From contig CP136062.1 in NCBI GenBank assembly GCA_032622095.1, positions 7,715,710 to 7,779,709 on the forward strand: a DNA stretch of 64,000 bases, written 5' to 3'. Shown piece after piece: positions 35,428 to 48,429 of this stretch. Numbering within the stretch: the stretch's first letter is position 1; each line of letters begins with the position of its first letter. The notes below the pieces were generated by a model. The model was not told where the DNA came from, did not search any database, and saw nothing but the letters and a program-made list of their open reading frames with translations. A program made the translations under genes and the position numbers. The DNA is from Siphonodentalium dalli (lineage: Eukaryota; Mollusca; Scaphopoda; Gadilida; Siphonodentaliidae).

Positions 35428-35666
35428 CCGAGGTAGTTGGCATAGTATGGAATTCAACACGACAGTGCCCAATGCTTACCGGTATGTTTTGAAAATGAGA
35501 GATTATTCTAAGATGCCTGTCATTTTGTTAAATATCACTTTTACGAAATAACGGCCATGTTTAAAGAGTTACACCACAAAGACACAAACTCCACAAAAGT
35601 TGTAAAACATTATAAATTCAGGGTGGGTGGGCTTGGGAGAGGCGGTTGTCACTGTTAAAAAAACCG

Positions 35667-36064
35667 CCGAAATGTTAGGATCGATAACTCTTTCGAAAAG
35701 TCGGGTTGGCGATTACGCAATACGATAGGGGAACACCGAGTGCGTAACGTAACTATCCCAATATAACGTACTCTGATAACTTATGACACTTGTCGCCAAA
35801 TTCATGCTTCAAACATTTTAATCATGTCATCTTCAGCTTCTTTTATTTTATTTTTATGAAAATGAATAATAAATGGGATGTTAAATTTATATGTATAAAA
35901 TGACAAATAGAATCAAATTAGCCATTTCCCCGTGAAACTTAGGACAGGTAAGCCAGGTACAAAAATTGGTGAAATATGAGTACGAACGTCAAAATGTTCC
36001 CCTATCGTATTGCGGTAATCGCCAACCCGACTTTTCGAAAGAGTTATCGATCCTAACATTTCGG
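35667..36064. repeat. Long inverted repeat, 67-bp arms around a 262-bp spacer
   Basis: The left arm 35667-35733 and right arm 35996-36064 are reverse complements with essentially one inserted base. The outer ends read CCGAAATGTTAGGATCGATA and its mirror; the inner ends are CGATAGGGGAAC and GTTCCCCTATCG. The spacer is AT-rich with no gene. No second copy is in the window and no target duplication was seen, so it is either a single MITE-like foldback or a local inverted duplication. Confidence 0.9.
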
Positions 36065-37009
36065 TGCTAACGATGTTGTGTCGAGCCAAATTTTATCGTG
36101 ATTTTGATTATGTTCACCTGATAAAAGTAGTTTTTCTGGATATACCTCTCAAGAAATGTATGGTAAGTGTGATTATCGATATTCGATAGTTTTGTATACG
36201 TAGTTATTCATGTCCGAAGAGTATTCGTGTTGATGAGATTTCGAGTGCAACAGGGGAGGTGGTGGGTTTTAATTTTTTTTTTTTAACATGTTGTTTCCCA
36301 ACTTTCCTATTATTCTTACTCTAGGGCTACTACATATATATAATGGCCAACAACTGTGGTTGCGATCGAAGTGCCTACTTTGCATAATGCATGTCTATTT
36401 TGAACGGCATATATTCAAAATGACCTACGTTTGCTAACTTGGCAACCTTGTGTTTCAATTTGTGTGATCTTAGGTCATTTGCCATATGTTATCTAACGCA
36501 AAAAACGAGGTTACACTAGACACTACGCCGCCCTAATGATCAGCTCAAACTGCCCATTAGGGTGGCTGACGCCCCCCCCCCCCCTTACCCTACGTTGAGC
36601 TATCTATTTCACAACATTTTTCAACTAAGCAATGAATGTTGGCCTTATTATCTCACCATATATTTTCAGTCGGTACTCCCCGCCACAAGTTGACGCCAAA
36701 AGTTCCCTGTGTCGGTGTATCTAAATGCTTTAATCGGACATTTCTAAACTGTTTAATGTTGGTCACCCGGATAAGTCGTCCATATTCACGTTCTTGTTGA
36801 CATATTACACAAGGCCATGTGCTCGGAAGAACTACTGGGTAATTTACTACGTCCGGTTTGGCCTATAGTCCGTTTTACGGATAACTATTTTTGACTGCTG
36901 CGTTCAAGCTGCAGACAGAGTTTAGTCTCGGCGCCAAGAGATGTCTTAACGACTACGGTGACATCCGCTACTTATTCACAGTTCCTTATTCCTTATTCGG
37001 AAACATTAT
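36065..37009. other. Unique sequence before the satellite
   Basis: No gene was recognised. A poly-T run lies near 36277-36290 and a poly-C run near 36573-36584. Confidence 0.5.
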
Positions 37010-40000
37010 ATATTGACCAAATAAACGGTGCAGTAGGGTGGCCCACCCCAAAAAATTAGATATAAAAACCGAAAACCGTACCCCTCTAGCCCATACGGTT
37101 GCCACAGTAGGTGGCCAAAGTGGCAACCATAGCCGTGTTGGTATTATGAACCGATTTTGACCAAATAAAAGGTGCGGTTGGGTGGACCACCCCAAAATTA
37201 GATATAAAAACCGAAAACCGCACTCCTCTATCCCATACGGTTGCCACAGCAGGTGGCCAAAGTGGCAACCATAGCCGTTTTGGTATTTATGAACCGATAT
37301 TGACCAAATAAACGGTGCGGTAGGGTGGCCCACTCCAAAATTAGATATAAAATCCGAAAATCGCACCCCTCTAGCGTATACGGTTGCCACAGTAGGTGGC
37401 CAAAGTGGCAACCATAGCCGTTTTGGTATTTATGAACCGATTTTGACCAAATAAAAGGTGCGTTAGGGTGGCCCACCCCAAAATTAGATATAAAAACCGA
37501 CAACCGCGCCCCTCTATCCCACACGGTTGCCACAGTAAGTGGCCAAAGTGGCAACTATAGCCGTTTTGGTATTTATGAACCGATTTTGACCAAATAAAAG
37601 GTGCGGTAGGGTGGCCCTCCCCAAAATTAGATATAAAAACCGAAAACCGCACCCCTCTATCCCATACGGTTGCCACAGTAGGTGACCAAAGTGGCAACCA
37701 TAGCCGTTTTGGTTTTTATGAACCGATTTTGACCAAATAAAAGGTGCGGTAGGGTGGCCCACCCCAAAATTAGATATAAAAACCGAAAACCGCACCCTCT
37801 ATCCCATACGGTTGCCACAGTAGGTGACTAAAGTGGCAACCATAGCCGTTTTGGTATTTATGAACCGATTTTGACCAAATAAAAGGTGCGGTAGGGTGGC
37901 CCACCCAAAAATTAGATATAAAAACCAAAAACCGCACCATTAGCCCATACGGTTGCCACAGTAGGTGGCCAAATTGGCAACCATAGCCGTTTTGGTATTT
38001 ATTTATTAACCGATGTTGACCAAATAAAAGGTGCGGTAGGGTGGCCCACTCCAAAATTAGATCTAAAAACCGAAAATCGCACCCCTCTATCCCATACGGT
38101 TGCCACAGTAGTTGGCCAAAGTGGCAACCATAGCCGTTTTGGTATTTATGAACCGATTTTGACCAAATAAACGGTGCGGAAGATTGGCCCACTCCAAAAT
38201 TAGATATAAAAACCGAAAGCCGGACCCCTCTAGCCCATACGGTTGCCACAGTAGGTGGCCAAAGTGGCAACCATAGCCGTTTTTGGTATTTATGAACCGA
38301 TTTTGACCAAATAAAAGGTACGGTAGGGTGGCCCACCCCAAAATTAAATATAAAAACCGAAAATCGCACCGCTCTATCCCATACGGTTGCCACAGTAGGT
38401 GACCAAAATGGCAACCATAGCCGTTTTGGTATTTATGAACCTATTTTGACCAAATAAAAGGTGCGGTAGGGTGGCCCACCCCAAAATTAGATATAAAAAC
38501 CGAAAACCGCATCCTCTATCCCATACGGTTGTCACAGTAGGTGGCCAAAGTGGCAACCATAGCCGTTTTGGTATTTATGAACCGATTTTGACCAAATAAA
38601 CGGTGCGGTAGGGTGGCCCACCCCAAAGTTAGATATAAAAACCCAAAACCGCACCCTCTAGCCCATACAGTTGCCACAGTAGGTGGCCAAATTGGCAACC
38701 ATAGCCGTTTTGGTATTTATGAACCAATTTTGACCAAATAAAAGGTGCGGTAGGGTGGCCCACCCCAAAATTAGATAAAAAAACCGAAAACCGCGCCCCT
38801 CTATCCCACACGGTTGCCACAGTAAGTGGCCAAATTGGCAACTATAGCCGTTTTGGTATTTATGAACCGATTTTGACCAAATAAAAGGTGCGGTAGGGTG
38901 GCCCACCCAAAAATTATATATACAAACCGAAAACCGCACCCTCTATCCAATACGGTTGCCACAGTAGTTGGCCAAAGTGGCAACCATAGCCGTTTTGGTA
39001 TTTATGAACCGATTTTGACCAAATAAACGGTGCGGTAGGTTGGCCCACTCCAAAATTAGATATACAAATCGAAAGCCGGACCCCTCTAGCCCATACGGTT
39101 GTCACAGTAGGTGGCCAAAGTGGCAACCATAGCCGTTTTGGTATTTATTTATTAACCGATGTTGACCAAATAAAAGGTGCGGTAGGGTGGCCCACTCCAA
39201 AATTAGATCTAAAAACCGAAAATCGCACCCCTCTATCCCATACGGTTGCCACAGTAGTTGGCCAAAGTGGCAACCATGGCCGTTTTGGTATTTATGAACC
39301 GATTTTGACCAAATAAACGGTGCGGAAGATTGGCCCACTCCAAAATTAGATATAAAAACCGAAAGCCGGACCCCTCTAGCCCATACGGTTGCCACAGTAG
39401 GTGGCCAAAGTGGCAACCATAGCCGTTTTGGTATTTATGAACCGATTTTGACCAAATAAAAGGTACGGTAGGGTGGCCCACCCCAAAATTAAATATAAAA
39501 ACCGAAAATCGCACCGCTCTATCCCATACGGTTGCCACAGTAGGTGACCAAAATGGCAACCATAGCCGTTTTGGTATTTATGAACCTATTTTGACCAAAT
39601 AAAAGGTGCGGTAGGGTGGCCCACCCCAAAATTAGATATAAAAACCGAAAACCGCATCCTCTATCCCATACGGTTGTCACAGTAGGTGGCCAAAGTGGCA
39701 ACCATAGCCGTTTTGGTATTTATGAACCGATTTTGACCAAATAAACGGTGCGGTAGGGTGGCCCACCCCAAAGTTAGATATAAAAACCCAAAACCGCACC
39801 CTCTAGCCCATACAGTTGCCACAGTAGGTGGCCAAATTGGCAACCATAGCCGTTTTGGTATTTATGAACCAATTTTGACCAAATAAAAGGTGCGGTAGGG
39901 TGGCCCACCCCAAAATTAGATAAAAAAAACCGAAAACCGCGCCCCTCTATCCCACACGGTTGCCACAGTAAGTGGCCAAATTGGCAACTATAGCCGTTTT

Positions 40001-41817
40001 GGTATTTATGAACCGATTTTGACCAAATAAAAGGTGCGGTAGGGTGGCCCACCCAAAAATTATATATACAAACCGAAAACCGCACCCTCTATCCAATACG
40101 GTTGCCACAGTAGTTGGCCAAAGTGGCAACCATAGCCGTTTTGGTATTTATGAACCGATTTTGACCAAATAAACGGTGCGGTAGGTTGGCCCACTCCAAA
40201 ATTAGATATACAAATCGAAAGCCGGACCCCTCTAGCCCATACGGTTGTCACAGTAGGTGGCCAAAGTGGCAACCATAGCCGTTTTGGTATTTATGAACCG
40301 ATTTTGACCAAATAAACGGTGCGGTAGGGTGGCCCACCCCAAAGTTAAATATAAAAACCCAAAACCGCACCCTCTAGCCCATACAGTTGCCACAGTAGGT
40401 GGCCAAATTGGCAACCATAGCCGTTTTGGTATTTATGAACCAATTTTGACCAAATAAAAGGTGCGGTAGGGTGGGGTGGCCCACCCCAAAGTTAGATATA
40501 AAAACCCCAAATCGCACCCTCTAGCCCATACAGTTGCCACAGTAGGTGGCCAAATTGGCAACCATAGCCGTTTTGGTATTTATGAACCAATTTTGACCAA
40601 ATAAAAGGCACGGTAGGGTGGCCCACCCCAAAATTAAATATAAAAACCGAAAACCGCACCGCTCTATCCCATACGGTTGCCACAGTAGGTGACCAAAATG
40701 GCAACCATAGCCGTTTTGGTATTTATGAACCGATTTTGACCAAATAAACGGTGCGGTAGGGTGGCCCACCCCAAAGTTAGATATAAAAACCCAAAACCGC
40801 AACCTCTAGCCCATACAGTTGCCACAGTAGGTGGCCAAATTGGCAACCATAGCCGTTTTGGTATTTATGAACCAATTTTGACCAAATAAAAGGTGCGGTA
40901 GGGTGGCCCACCCCAAAATTAGATAAAAAACCGAAAATCGCATCCCTCTATCCCATACGGTTGTCACAGTAGGTGGGCAAATTGGCAACCATAGCCGTTT
41001 TGGTATTTATGAACCGATTGTGACCAAATAAACGGTGTGGTAGGGTGGCCCACCCAAAATTAGATCTACAAACCGAAACCGCACCCCTCTAGCCCATACG
41101 GTTGCCACAATAGTTGGCCAAAGTCGCAACCATAGCCGTTTTGGTATTTATGAACCGAGTTTGACCAAATAAACGGTGCGGTAGGGTGGCCCACTCCAAA
41201 ATTAGATATAAAAACCGAAAACCGCACCCATCTAGCGAATACGGTTGTCACAGTAGGTGGCCAAATTGGCAACCATAGCCGTTTTGGTATTTATGAACCG
41301 ATTTTGACCAAATAAAAGGTGCGATAGGGTGGCCCACCCCAAAATAATTAGATATAAAAACCGAAAACCGCACCCTCTATCCCATACGGTTGCCACAGCA
41401 GCTGGCCAAAGTGGCAACCATAGCCGTTTTGGTATTTATGAACCGATTTTGACCAAATAAAAGGTGCGGTAGGGTGGCCCACCCAAATATTAGATATAAA
41501 AACCGAAAAACGCACCCCTCTAGCCCATACGGTTGCCACAGTCGGTGGCCAAAGTGGCAACCATAGCCGTTTTGGTATTTATGAACCGATTTTGACCAAA
41601 TAAAAGGTGCGTTAGGGTGGCCCACCCCAAAATTAGATATAAAAACCGAAAACCACACCCCTCTATCCCATACGGTTGCCACAGTAGGTGGCCAAAGTGG
41701 CCAAAGTTCCCATTGTGACCAAATAAACGGTGCGGTAGGGTGGCCCACCCAAAATTAGATATAAAAACCGAAAACCGCACCCCTCTAGCCCATACGGTTG
41801 CCACAGTAGGTGGCCAA
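37010..41817 (+). repeat. Satellite array, ~143-bp monomer, about 34 copies
   Basis: Monomers start, for example, at 37091, 37233, 37376 and 37519 (CCATACGGTTGCCACAGTAG phase). Each carries three inverted-repeat pairs: GGTTGCCAC with GTGGCAACC (14-base loop), GGGTGG with CCACCC around one base, and GGTGCGGT with ACCGCACC. The last pair encloses the second. Because 143 is not a multiple of three and stops are rare on the minus strand, frames of 60-214 codons run through 2-5 monomers; these are not genes. The array begins in mid-monomer and ends abruptly in GGTGGCCAAATGGATGG. Confidence 0.97.
37981..40272 (+). repeat. Higher-order repeat of eight monomers, two copies
   Basis: 37981-39126 and 39127-40272 are nearly identical, about 1,146 bp apart; both begin with the diagnostic TATTTATTTATTAACCGATG variant. 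Differences are single bases, such as one T at 38281, one A near 39920, and ATAGCC/ATGGCC near 39279. Part of the same block recurs a third time from about 40232 at a 571-bp (four-monomer) offset. Confidence 0.9.
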
Positions 41818-42382
41818 ATGGATGGATGTGCTCTCATGGCTATTCTATCAGGAAATACACAATTATTGTTATAGATGGGTTGTTACCCAACAGTTAGGGA
41901 CACTATACAAAAAGCAACAGAAAAGTAAACAATGTGATTTTAACTGTTTATACTACCCTCACCCAATTTGAAGACTAGAACACACCACGAACTGGAACGA
42001 TATCCTCACTGACTGCGTGTATGGACAATGGAGAGAATAAGGACAATGGAGGGAATAAGGACACGGTTTATATAGATTGATTGGGCTCAGAGAGCATGAG
42101 CAATTATCGAAAAGTTGCTGAAAAATAAGAAAAACAATTTAGAGGACTCCCTACTTTATTTGAAGTCATGACTACGCCACATAAGAAATGATATGATTAT
42201 TAACCGATGGTTTGACCAAATGTTAATTTTTAACAGGATATACACATGTGTTGGTTCCCGAAAGTCTGCACCGTGTGCCACTTCACAACAAGCGGCTGGC
42301 AAATTTTCACTGTTTGATGTATACCGTTGAACACATCATGTACTGAAGGGAATATACTCTCAATGGTAGCCCAGTGGTGTGG
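41818..42382. other. Sequence after the satellite, no gene
   Basis: A single satellite-like phrase (ACCGATGGTTTGACCAAAT) occurs at 42201-42219. Several phrases (ACACCAC, AAGCGGCTG) recur in order at 42860-43000, suggesting an old duplication around the SINE. Confidence 0.45.
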
Positions 42383-42765
42383 AAGTGGTAGCCTGTGGTT
42401 AGAATGTCGGACTTGTAATGGTATCAACGCACCGGCTTGAGTTCGCGCCCTGTCGGTGGGCTATCGTCGCCGCAACAGTGGCTTGGCCGGATTAAGCGGT
42501 GTGTGCTATATATAGCCGCACGCCGTTTCAAATCTCGCGCCAGATTGTCACCCTTGGGGCAAGGTCACTTGTACTGTGCTCGCGTCATCGGACCAAGACG
42601 AGAAATAGGTACCTGGTTGTAGGGTATCCGTAAGCCGCTCCAGTGTAGCGCCTGTAAAATGGCAGCAGACACAAGACTCGGCATTACTCATAAAACAGCT
42701 GGGTAATAATGTAAGCGCTTAGAGCTACACCAATGATTAAGCAAAGCGATTGCCATAACGATTAC
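42383..42765 (+). mobile_element. tRNA-derived SINE
   Basis: The head resembles a tRNA with Pol III promoter boxes: GGTAGCCTGTGGTTAGAATG (A box), TCGGACTTGTAATGG (anticodon region) and TTGAGTTCGCGCC (B box). An unrelated body follows with GGTACCTGG and the end phrase TAATGTAAGCGCTTAGAGC, similar in style to conserved SINE central or 3' domains. It does not fold into an intact tRNA, so it is not a tRNA gene. The exact ends are uncertain. Confidence 0.7.
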
Positions 42766-44689
42766 TTTGATATACATTATTATAATATCAACATATGTTG
42801 TGGCCGAATGGGTATGTTCTATCCGACATTATGCGATATTTAAGGCTCAATTGGTTTCCGACAGCATGTGACACTTTACAGAAAGCGGCTGATGGATAAC
42901 AAAAATGCAATGTAAACTGTTCATGTGACAAATTCGCTATTTTAAGTCATGAAAACACCACAAACTCGAGGGATATATTCTCAGATTGTACTGAGGCTGT
43001 GGACATAGGGTTTAGTTCTATCAGGAGGTAAACAATTTATAGGCAGAGAGAGAGAGACTATATGGAGAAAGTGAGGCTGTAATCCAATTGGAGCTGATTG
43101 GATACACTGATATACATATAATTTCGTTGGATCTGATTAAATACAATGATATACAAATATTGTTGATACGTCCGTCGCCGTGAGACGACATACGATCTGG
43201 TGGGTGTAAATTTCGCGCTCAACAGGGCTTCAATGCTTTTCACGAAGTTTCCACAAATGACAGCGTTATGTTAATCGCTTTGTTTTCGAGATAAATGTTT
43301 GAACTGCTTCAAATATTTTAATGTTTTCACGATGACTGAGTTCCTGTTCCTCGCAGAAAAGTAATTCTGGTCAAATAACATTAGGTATGGCGTATATAAG
43401 TTCAGTCCTAGGACCATTGTATTCAGGACATACCAATAAGTAATGAGGTGCTGTTTCTGTGTTGCCACAATGACATAGAGTGGACGTTTTAATGTGATTA
43501 CTCACTAGGTCATGGCTCAAACTAACTGCATTTCAATCTTAAGCTAGAATTGAGTATTTGTGATATATGCAACAATTACTGTGGTAATGGTAAATAAAAT
43601 GTGTTGTTGTTGTTGTAATTTGGGGTCTGGAAGCCCGAACACGTCTTTAATCACGTAAGTTATGTCCCCGGGCTCAATTTTCAGCAAACGAGTGTTGTTG
43701 GTTCCCATTATGATCAATTTGGAAATTTGGTAAATTTCTTAACAAAAATATGTAATATTTCGAGCAAAAACGTGTTTGGGGGAGGGGTAGCTAAAATCCG
43801 TTATTTCGCAAAATGTTCCAAATTTCTGTTAACTTCTTTCTACATATGCTTGTCAGATAACTGCTACACCATATGGAATAAATATTTTGGCATTATAGCA
43901 GTACTCATTTGAACGATAATGTTTGAAATATAATATTTTTGTGAAAAAGAGCGATTTTTCAGCAAAAAATAAATGTTTCGGCTCCAAATAGCAGGAAAAT
44001 CTAAATTAACCAACACTTTTTGCATACCAGGTAGATATATGATATCATATAGTAATTTTAACCCCAACACTATTTGCAAATAAGTTATGACATAGCCACA
44101 GGGCTCGCTTTACCAAAATCGTAAATTTCTGGAAAAAGTCACTGTTGGTATCGTTTATCGTCGATTTGACAATAGCCACCACCAATTCCGTTATTTTTCA
44201 CTATAAATTTCGTCAACAGAATACATTTCTCCTTCAAAAAAAGATGGTTTCAACTTGTTCTACCGTGGGTAGGGGTATCTCGAAAACTAGAGCTCTTTTT
44301 CAATTTGGCCGCTGCACTAAATAGACCACGGAATAATAACCGAACGGTACCGTAACTCCACCAGTGACCGTTCCGATTACGTGGTCATTACTGGGGTATC
44401 ACCCCATTTTTTCAACTCAATTACTTAGTGGTACGAAGTGCCTGGAGCACCTTTGATGGATAAAAGCGAATGCAAAACAGGCCTTTTGCAAGAATCAAAC
44501 TATAGCATTTCTGCAGCAAATCAGCCGCTTTTTACCAGACTCAAACTAAGAATAATGATGCTATGTAAACAAAACTGTTACAGTGATTTGTCAACAAACA
44601 TTGCTACTAGTAATCGCGTAGAAGGTTAAATATATTTTAGTCTAAATATTATTTTCAGAATATTTTTCAATGCTTTGGCCTTACAATGT
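42766..44689. other. Intergenic sequence, no supported gene
   Basis: Frames are 71 codons or less. A (GA)n run lies at about 43044-43056. Two ~54-bp units with GATATACA lie at 43090-43165. A small inverted repeat occupies 44324-44386, with outer arms GACCACG and CGTGGTC and inner arms ACGGT and ACCGT. Confidence 0.45.
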
Positions 44690-44777
44690 TTAACCCTTTC
44701 ATGACGGGAGCTGCGCTGGTGCAGCATTACATATCATGTACCAGTGAATTATCTTATATATGCAAGTCTCGCATAGG
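44690..44777 (+). mobile_element. Left half of a TTAA-flanked hairpin MITE
   Basis: It starts TTAA then CCCTTTCATGACGGGAGC and reaches the hairpin arm CCAGTGAATTATCTTATAT. It stops in the loop near TCGCATAGGAAGC, where LINE coding sequence begins. The other half is at 50588-50738, whose ATATAAGAGAATGCACTGG pairs with this arm at 17 of 19 bases. Confidence 0.7.
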
Positions 44778-47700
44778 AAGCATCACATGCGGGTTAATTA
44801 TATATATCCGCAGTAGTCTTATGCAAGGAATACACGTGATTGATACAAAAAGCCCAAATATTATATGGCTCAAGCTTTCTAAGCAGTGGTTCAGAATACC
44901 GATTGATATTTATTTATGTACAGCTTATTGTGCGCCAGACAATTCTTCAGCCCAAAAGGCTGGTGGGGAAGACACTCTTAAACTTATAACGGGAGACATT
45001 TCAAAATATGCCGCTAAAGGGAACATTATTATACAGGGCGATTTAAACGCGAGGACAGGATCAATCAAGGACTCGATATCGCACGACAATACAACCATGC
45101 AAATGCCCCTCCCCTCGATTATATCCCAGATACTCAATTGCCATGTATGCGCTATAGAGATAATAAGATTAGCACGCCAGGCAGAGACCTCATAAAACTT
45201 TGCATGGACTCCAGCATGAGGATAGTGAATGGCCGCACTGCGGGAGATTTTCTTGGTAACTTCACCTCCTATCAACCCGCAGGGTGTAGTATAGTAGATT
45301 ATGTAATAGGTAGCCAAGCTCTCTTTGATCGAATACCGTTCTTTCACGTGAACCCATTGACTATGTTATCTGACCATTGTCAATGCTGGTTTATCTTAAA
45401 TATTGGCTCTTCAATTACTGACTCTGAACAGCATGATACCTTTCCTTTGCGTGCGAAACCACTGCGATTTAAATGTGATGAACTGGCCTCATTTCGGTTT
45501 AGGGAAGCGTTTAACACACCAGGTGTACAGGTCAATTTGCGAAAAATACTTGAAGATGAAGAAAGCTCTTCTATGTCCCTCAAACGACAATCTACACAAC
45601 ACAGACGAAAACACAATATACATGCCAGTAAACCCTGGTACGATCATACATGTGCTGAACTGAAACGTCAGTTGACTCGCTCTGTTAAATCCCTAAATGA
45701 CAACCAACAAGACATCATCATTCGTGGGCGTTATTTTAATTTGAAGAGGCAGTATCGGAAGTTTCTAAATTCCAAACGAAAATCATTTAGACTCGATAAA
45801 TATCACACTCTTGTGGGGATGGAAAATAAATCACCTTCACGATATTGGGCTATTATTGATGAATTAAAACATGAAGCTAATGGCAGGCCCAATTTTGCAT
45901 GTACTAACTTTCACCCAAAAGATCTATATGATCATTTTAAAAATCTAGGCAGTTTGACTGCAGACACTGACCAGTTATTCAAACAGACCGTTCTCACAGA
46001 ACTTCCAATATTAGAAGAACGGGCGCGAGATATAACTGACCTTGACTATCAAATCTTTAAAATTGAATAAAGCTCATGGCCACGACGGAATCAGTGTCAG
46101 AATGCTCCACGAAACTTCAAGTTCAATATCAAAGCCGTTAGTCCTCCTATTTAAGAAATCGATCAATAGTGCGAAATTCCCAGAAATATGGAAACTAGCT
46201 AATGTTATCCCAATTTTCAAAAAAGAAGACCGCGCTGACCCCAAAAATTACCGCCCGATCTCATTGCTACCATGCCTAGCCAAAGTCTTTGAGAAGGTTG
46301 TCTTGAAACAGATAAGTGCCTTCTTCTTAGAAAATAAACTCTTGTACTTTCACCAATCCGGATTTCTCTCTGGTCACAATACCACATACCAATTAATAGA
46401 CCTATACAACAATATCTGTCAATCTATCGATAAAGGCCTCTTCACATGCGGCATATTTTGTGACATATCCAAAGCATTCGAAAGAGTATGGCACAAGGGG
46501 CTGATTTACAAACTTCAACGCTACGGTGTGGAGGGTCAGACATTACAATGGATCGAAGACTATCTATTAAACAGAAAACAAAGAGTCCTGATAAATAATA
46601 CCTTTTCCAGCTACGAGGTTATCTCCGCAGGAGTCCCCCAGGGATCAATTCTGGGCCCTTTTTTATTCCTCGTCTATATAAACGATTTAGCAGATAATAT
46701 TGACTCCATCACGAGAATGTACGCAGATGATACTTGTATTATGAGCAGCCACTGGGATCTGGATGAACTTTCTAAAATTATGAATAACGATTTGACGAAA
46801 ATAACGACCTGGTCAAAAAACTGGCTCGTGAGCTTTAACCCAACCAAAACCGTAGGTATGTCTTTCTCGTTGACCCCACCCTCTCCAGAAATACCAAACC
46901 TTAAATTTATAAACGACCCTATCAGCTTTGTGGAATCTCATAAACACCTTGGTCTTGAACTACAACAAAATCTAAACTGGAACATTCATATAGAAAGTAC
47001 AGTGAAGAGGATCGCCTCTCGTCTGGCCCAGATGAGGCGATTTAAATATCAACTCGATAGAAAAACGCTCGAAAAGATATACAAAACTTATATATTACCA
47101 CTATTCGATTATTCTGATGTTGTATGGGACTGCGCACCGCGTTACCTATTAGACAAGCTCGACCGCCTCCATGCAGATGCTGGCCGTATAGTCTCTGGAC
47201 TGACACGATCGGTTTCTAATTTTGTTGTCCTGCAGGAGGTAGGTTGGCTTTCTTTGGAAACGCGGCGCCAATACCACAAGCTTGAAGTGATTTACAAAAT
47301 AGTGAAAAATGAATCGCCAAATTACCTATCTACCATCCTCCCACCCAGAGCTAGCCAGGTCTCAAGTTATAATTTCAGACGCCCGGGAAAATTCTATTCT
47401 TACCGATGCCACACTGAGCACTACAGAAAGTCCTTTTTGCCCTCGGCGATAGCTGATTGGAACAAAATCCCAACTGAAATGAGCGACGTTGCCCCTTTCT
47501 CTGACTTCAAATCCAATTTACGACTCGTATACCAACCCCCAAACCCCGTGAGCCCTCATTTCTATTCAGGTCTCAGACGATATAATATGATACATTCCCG
47601 AATTCGAAACGGGTGCAGTGATCTTCGTGCTGATATGTATCAAAACTACATAGCCGAAAGTCCTGTTTGCAGTTGTGGGAACCCTTTGGAAGATGCATAC

Positions 47701-48425
47701 CATTTCTTTTTTATGTGCCCTTTGTATCAAAATGAACGGTTGGAACTTGACGATAAGTTAAACCGCGAACGCTTCATTATAACCGACATCGATCAGTTTC
47801 TTTTCGGGATATCGTACATCTCAATTCCGGAAAATATAAGGTTTTTCCAAATAGTGCAACAGTATATTGCTGCGACAAAACGCTTCGATTCATGAACGTC
47901 TGGCTGCGTTGACATATAGCCACAATCCAATGTCAACCACAAATCGCTCAATATACACCAATTACAAACATTGCTAGACACCCCTCCCTCATTCGGATTG
48001 CCACATCCATGCACCATTTGTATTCACATCGATAATGTCTTCCAGCGTAACTGTCAAGGGCGTCATCTGGCGAATCGCCAAATTCACTACTATACACATT
48101 TAGCTTAACATTACAGTCAAATGTTTGATACATACATAGCCTTGCAATCTATATTTACATCTTCCTTAAATATCACAATAGATATAGATATGCACATATT
48201 TATGCTCGTTCTAATTGGTAATCCATAAACATACGCTGAAAGATGTTATTCGACATAATGCAAATTCAAATTGTTTTCTCACCATGTACAAACGTTTCTG
48301 TTATCGCCTTTTGTCATCTTATAACAATGTATTGTAAATTTTGTACGGGAGAGGGACTACCTAAGTTGAAATAACTTGTGCCCCGATCCCTTTTGTATAT
48401 TTATATACGAATAAAATATGTTTAA
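44778..48425 (+). pseudogene. Broken LINE (endonuclease, reverse transcriptase and 3' UTR), 5'-truncated
   Basis: The remnant starts inside an APE-type endonuclease (GLIIYIRSSL near 44790). It keeps IIIQGDLNAR around 45030, then changes frame between about 45090 and 45120. The next frame holds the end of the endonuclease with LSDH near 45370 and a linker to about 46060. A second frameshift near 46045 leads into the reverse transcriptase (46042-47895). There RPISLL, FCDISKAFE, GVPQGSILGP and the catalytic YADD are intact. The C-terminus has a Cys/His cluster (CSCG, then HFFFMC). The 3' UTR runs to about 48425 and ends with GAATAAAATATGTTTAAA. With two frameshifts and about the first 80-90 endonuclease residues missing it is not functional. 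Confidence 0.9.
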
Positions 48426-48429
48426 AGTA

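Noticed and set aside
36986-41837. About 25 overlapping minus-strand frames of 60-214 codons with WPPTVATV-like protein repeats
   Set aside because: They are the translation of a 143-bp satellite in shifting frames. The unit length is not a multiple of three and there are no codon-level signs of selection.
42383-42460. Possible functional tRNA gene
   Set aside because: A and B boxes are present but the arms do not pair into a cloverleaf and a SINE body follows.
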